From NCBI GenBank assembly GCA_030671915.1, contig DAOVHN010000091.1, forward strand, positions 1 to 8,086: a stretch of DNA of 8,086 nt, given 5' to 3'. This stretch comes from Pseudomonadota bacterium (GTDB lineage Bacteria > Pseudomonadota > Alphaproteobacteria > UBA8366 > JADFVY01). The notes below the pieces were generated by a model. It searched no databases and was not told where the DNA came from. It worked only from the letters and a program-made list of their open reading frames with translations. Shown here one piece after another: positions 5,644-8,086 of the stretch. How positions within the stretch are numbered: the first letter of the stretch is position 1; every line of letters begins with the position of its first letter. Position numbers and translations under genes: made by a program.

Positions 5644-5669
5644 TAACGCCTTCGGGCGCCTGGCGGCAA
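5640..5669 (-). promoter_or_regulatory. Predicted promoter for the response regulator gene
   Basis: Read on the minus strand: TTGCCG (5669-5664), an 18-bp spacer and TACAAT (5645-5640), matching the housekeeping consensus at 4 of 6 and 5 of 6 positions. The transcript would start near 5633, inside or next to the palindrome, leaving a leader of about 37 nt with the GGGGAG ribosome site. The spacer contains a small hairpin with a TTCG loop (5647-5658). This suggests that the regulator can be expressed without readthrough from the upstream cyclophilin-like gene. Confidence 0.45.
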
Positions 5670-5707
5670 TAGCGTCGCGAAATCCACCGCTGCCGCGGCG
5701 GACCGGA

Positions 5708-6082
5708 TCAGTCGATCGCTTCCACCGCCACCGGGTCGCCGTCGATGACATGCTTCAGCGCGGCGATGTCGCCCATGGCGCGCGCCCATACGTTGCCGGG
5801 CCGGTGGGGGGCGCGATCCTTGCAGCGCACGAACGGCAGCTTGCTGATATCGATGCCGCAGGCCGCGTCTTCATGGGACAGCACGAAATCGCCCGCGCGG
5901 CTGCTGCCGGGCCTGCATCTGCGCAAAGGCGCGGCGCCGGGCGCGGAGAAGGATACGATGCTGTCGCTTACCCGGGCCTTGGACGAAAAGGGCAGGGCGT
6001 TGCGGATAGCCTCCGCCGCCGGCGTGTCGAGGAGGCGCGCGTGCAGTTCCACGGGGCCTATGGATATCTTCAGTTTGCTCAA
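5708..6082 (-). CDS. Cyclophilin-like fold protein, TM1367/DUF369-type
   Basis: Small soluble protein of 124 residues with no signal or membrane segment. The fold assignment rests on remembered family patterns: a first strand (KISIGPVELHARL), the helix phrase DTPAAEAIRNALPFSS (family: helix ending in LP or IP), a strand with an x-x-I-x-F-like phrase (SIVSFSAP), a middle GD turn (GDFVLS), and the C-terminal pattern GNVWARAMGDIAALKHVIDGDPVAVE, close to the family's NV-x-G-(x)n-L-x-x-(I/V)-x-DGD-x-V-x-(V/I). The usual central WPPG-A-C-FFGPTP block is not preserved, being replaced by a Cys/Asp/His-containing stretch, so any conserved pocket is altered. The start is taken as TTG at 6082-6080, because GGGAGG lies 5 nt upstream and no ATG or GTG in frame has a comparable site. 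It sits 133 bp after the corrinoid fusion gene and 111 bp before the regulator gene. The biochemical function of the family is poorly known, and I assign none. Confidence 0.75.
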   Translation of the reverse strand: MSKLKISIGPVELHARLLDTPAAEAIRNALPFSSKARVSDSIVSFSAPGAAPLRRCRPGSSRAGDFVLSHEDAACGIDISKLPFVRCKDRAPHRPGNVWARAMGDIAALKHVIDGDPVAVEAID

Positions 6083-6083
6083 A

Positions 6084-6152
6084 GTTTCCTCCCATTGAAC
6101 CTCGTTCGGCTTTGCGAACCTTGTCCGGACATTCCCGGTTAAGGGAGGAAAC
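6084..6152 (-). promoter_or_regulatory. Candidate RNA structure hiding the cyclophilin-like gene's ribosome site
   Basis: In the minus-strand mRNA the segment GTTTCCTCCC (6152-6143) is perfectly complementary to GGGAGGAAAC (6093-6084), which contains the Shine-Dalgarno of the gene starting at 6082. Between the two arms lie 49 nt with two further small hairpins: CCGG-GAATGT-CCGG (6138-6125) and GTTCG-CAAAGC-CGAAC (6119-6104). Together they would make a three-way junction closed by a 10-bp helix, a layout like translational riboswitches. I recognise no known riboswitch consensus. The pairing is seen directly; regulation is inference. Confidence 0.4.
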
Positions 6153-6158
6153 GTCACA

Positions 6159-6180
6159 GGGGGGCGGAATCATGCCCCCC
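6159..6180. other. G/C-rich hairpin after the corrinoid fusion gene
   Basis: GGGGGGC (6159-6165) and GCCCCCC (6174-6180), perfect 7-bp arms with an 8-nt loop, 36 bp after the fusion gene's stop codon. On the minus strand no U run follows, so it is at best a weak terminator or an mRNA-stabilising hairpin. On the plus strand seven T (6189-6195) lie 8 nt beyond the stem, but no plus-strand gene needs a terminator here. Confidence 0.4.
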
Positions 6181-6215
6181 GCGTGCGATTTTTTTCGAGA
6201 CAGCCGCCAGCCCGC

Positions 6216-8075
6216 TCAGGCGGCGTTGTGCGCCGGTTCCCGCGCGCCGGAAACCAGCGCCTCGACAAGAGCGACCGCGCCCGGTGCGTTTTCGCCATAT
6301 CCGTCGGCGCCGATGGCGTCTGCGAATTCCTGGGTTACCGGCGCGCCGCCGACAACAACCGGCAGGTTCAGTCCCCGCTCCCGGATCGCCGCCAGCGTCT
6401 TGCCCATCGACGGCATCGACGTGGTGAGCAAGGCGGACAGGCCGATTACATCGGGCCGGATTTCCTCGGCGCGGGCGACGATGTCTTCCTTGGTCTGATT
6501 AACGCCAAGATCGACCACGCTGTATCCCGCCCCCTCCAGCATCATGCCGACCAGGTTCTTTCCTATGTCATGGACATCGCCCTGCACGGTCGCCAGCATC
6601 ACTGTGCCCTTCGGTTTGGAAGCGGTCTTCGTCAGCACCGGACGAAGAACCCCCAGCCCCGATTTCATGGCGCGCGCGGCCATCAGCATTTCCGGCACGA
6701 AAATCGTGCCCTCGCTGAACATCGCGCCGACCTCATCCATCGCGGAAATCAGCGCATCGTCCAGAATCTCTTTGACTGCGACGCCGTCCGCCAGGGCCCT
6801 GGTCACCAGCCGGACCGACGCTTCGTCGTCATAGTCCATGACCGAATCGAAGATATCGTCCAGCAATTCCTCCCTGGCTTCGTCGGCCGTGGCCGGATCC
6901 TCCACCGCCTTGGCGGGCCGGGCGATCGGCTGCGCCCCGGTTGGCGCCGCCGCCCGGTCGTCCGGTCTCGCCGCGCCGCCGCCAAGCCGCAGGCCGGCCC
7001 AGGGGCGGTCGCCCGCGCGGAAGCGGCCGATGGCGCCGACCGCCGCGCGCACATGCTCTTCCGGCGTCTCGGCGGACAGGCTGCACAGATACAGGATCGT
7101 TTTCCCGCCGGGTTCGCCTATTTCCATATATTCGTGGATACGCTTGCCGATCTCCTCGGCCGGCCCGTTCTGCAGCACATTGTTGTCGACCCCGAGGACC
7201 AGGGGCAGGTCGTGTTTGCGGGCGTATTCATGCGCCGGTTCCGCGCCGATCCGGAAAAGGTCCGGGTCCTGGACCTTCAGATAAGTCGGTGTGGCGCGCA
7301 GCTTGAGGCGCCAGAACGCTTCGAGGTCGGTGGCGTAAGAATCGCCCCACCAATTGTCGCAGACCACGGGCAGGCTGCACTGGCGCTGCATGCGCTCGAT
7401 ATAGTGCAGCGCGAACTCCTCCTGCATGTCCGCGGTTATGAAGGGCAGCGACGCCACCGCGTCCGAACCGTCGAGCACCGGCGCATCGGGGAACGCCCGC
7501 GCCATATGGTTCATATAGGGGACCAGGACCTCATCGGTGAGGAAGGTCATCACCTTGTGGACGAAGGTCGGATTGTCGCGAATCTGGTATATCAGCCGCT
7601 CGAAGGTCATGCATTGGGCCGCCAGCGTGAAAGGCGCGCAGTAGCCGGGCTGCGGTGCGCGGCCCGTAAGTTCCCGGAACCGCTCGAGCACCTCTTGAAC
7701 GAAGGGCATTCGGCCCGCCGTGGCCGGGTTCGGCGATTTCAGCCTGGCCAGGCTCTTTTCGTCCGTGATGATGGGCTCGACATTGTCGATCGCCGGCGCC
7801 ATGTCGTCGAACAAGACCAGCTTCGCGCCCAGTGCCTCGGCCTCCACGTTATAGACATCCCAGATCAGGCTGGGTACGTCGAAGCGAAAATCGCGTGTCG
7901 TCTCGCAGATACCCCGCACGAAGGTTTCAGCATCGCTATAGAAACGATGTCCCGGCGCGCCGCTTTGCTTCATCGCGAATTCATGCATCTGCGCGACGAA
8001 GGGCATGACCTCGGAACCGCCGGCCATCGCCTTTTCCAGACGGGTGTAACCTTCACTGAAATCGAACTCGGGCAT
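6216..8075 (-). CDS. CmuA-like fusion: UroD-type methyltransferase plus corrinoid-binding domain
   Basis: Cytoplasmic protein of 619 residues, combining methyl transfer and a corrinoid carrier in one chain. Residues 1-355 resemble the uroporphyrinogen-decarboxylase/MtaA-MtbA methyltransferase family (AAQCMTFERLIYQIRDNP, DGSDAVASLPF, LGVDNNVLQNGPAEEI, SAETPEEHV). A Pro/Ala-rich linker (about 360-398) leads to a helical cap (about 399-485) and a B12-binding Rossmann domain (about 490-612). The latter carries the base-off/His-on motif GDVHDIGK (lower cobalt ligand His502), GLSAL (Ser547) and VVGGAPV (Gly576-577). Domain order and length match CmuA, the chloromethane methyltransferase/corrinoid protein. 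The zinc motif HxC of the family is altered: here the segment reads PVVC, with Val237 in place of His. Cys239 and Cys331 remain. Start: ATG 8075, with GGAGG 6 nt upstream. It is the first visible gene of the minus-strand group, and more may lie beyond 8086. The methyl donor is unknown; I would not call it chloromethane-specific. Confidence 0.9.
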   Translation of the reverse strand: MPEFDFSEGYTRLEKAMAGGSEVMPFVAQMHEFAMKQSGAPGHRFYSDAETFVRGICETTRDFRFDVPSLIWDVYNVEAEALGAKLVLFDDMAPAIDNVEPIITDEKSLARLKSPNPATAGRMPFVQEVLERFRELTGRAPQPGYCAPFTLAAQCMTFERLIYQIRDNPTFVHKVMTFLTDEVLVPYMNHMARAFPDAPVLDGSDAVASLPFITADMQEEFALHYIERMQRQCSLPVVCDNWWGDSYATDLEAFWRLKLRATPTYLKVQDPDLFRIGAEPAHEYARKHDLPLVLGVDNNVLQNGPAEEIGKRIHEYMEIGEPGGKTILYLCSLSAETPEEHVRAAVGAIGRFRAGDRPWAGLRLGGGAARPDDRAAAPTGAQPIARPAKAVEDPATADEAREELLDDIFDSVMDYDDEASVRLVTRALADGVAVKEILDDALISAMDEVGAMFSEGTIFVPEMLMAARAMKSGLGVLRPVLTKTASKPKGTVMLATVQGDVHDIGKNLVGMMLEGAGYSVVDLGVNQTKEDIVARAEEIRPDVIGLSALLTTSMPSMGKTLAAIRERGLNLPVVVGGAPVTQEFADAIGADGYGENAPGAVALVEALVSGAREPAHNAA

Positions 8076-8086
8076 GATCGTCCTCC

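Noticed and set aside
4604..6142. 512-codon open frame on the plus strand
   Set aside because: It crosses the kinase receiver in another frame and runs antisense to the regulator and cyclophilin-like genes. Its composition is typical of shadow frames.

Overview
The window is GC-rich, with G/C-biased third codon positions, purine-rich Shine-Dalgarno sites and long spurious open frames antisense to real genes. Together with the gene families present (Liv-type ABC transporter, PAS hybrid kinase with an HDLRQP H-box, CmuA-like corrinoid fusion), this suggests an alphaproteobacterial chromosome, perhaps of the Rhodospirillales type. The genus cannot be fixed from the sequence. I see no mobile element, tRNA, rRNA or CRISPR array.

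Layout. (1) Positions 1-2639, minus strand: a branched-chain-amino-acid-type (HAAT) ABC importer operon. In transcription order it holds a periplasmic substrate-binding protein (2639-1326), the LivH-type permease (1166-297) and the start of the LivM-type permease (310 to beyond base 1). (2) Positions 2640-3347: a 708-bp gene-free control region between the divergent binding-protein and kinase genes. It is rich in palindromes, carries a repeated AATTGG-type motif, and holds a strong minus-strand intrinsic terminator with no gene in front of it, so a small RNA is possible. (3) 3348-4919, plus strand: a soluble PAS hybrid histidine kinase with a C-terminal receiver. (4) 5596-4904, minus strand: a NarL/LuxR-type response regulator whose 3' end overlaps the kinase's 3' end by 16 bp. 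It has its own predicted promoter overlapping a perfect 14-bp palindrome. (5) 6082-5708, minus strand: a small cyclophilin-like (TM1367/DUF369-type) protein starting at TTG. Its Shine-Dalgarno is exactly complementary to a segment 49 nt upstream. (6) 8075-6216, minus strand: a 619-residue fusion of a UroD-type methyltransferase and a corrinoid-binding domain, with the same architecture as the chloromethane methyltransferase CmuA.

How the parts may fit. The fusion should carry a methyl group on a His-ligated cobalamin (His502). The importer, the two-component pair and the corrinoid protein could form one inducible module for taking up and demethylating a methylated compound. That link rests on neighbourhood only; the substrate is unknown and the partner methyltransferase, if any, lies outside the window. 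The most interesting non-coding signals are the anti-Shine-Dalgarno structure before the cyclophilin-like gene (6084-6152), the orphan terminator/small-RNA candidate (3089-3165), and the palindromes overlapping the two predicted promoters.
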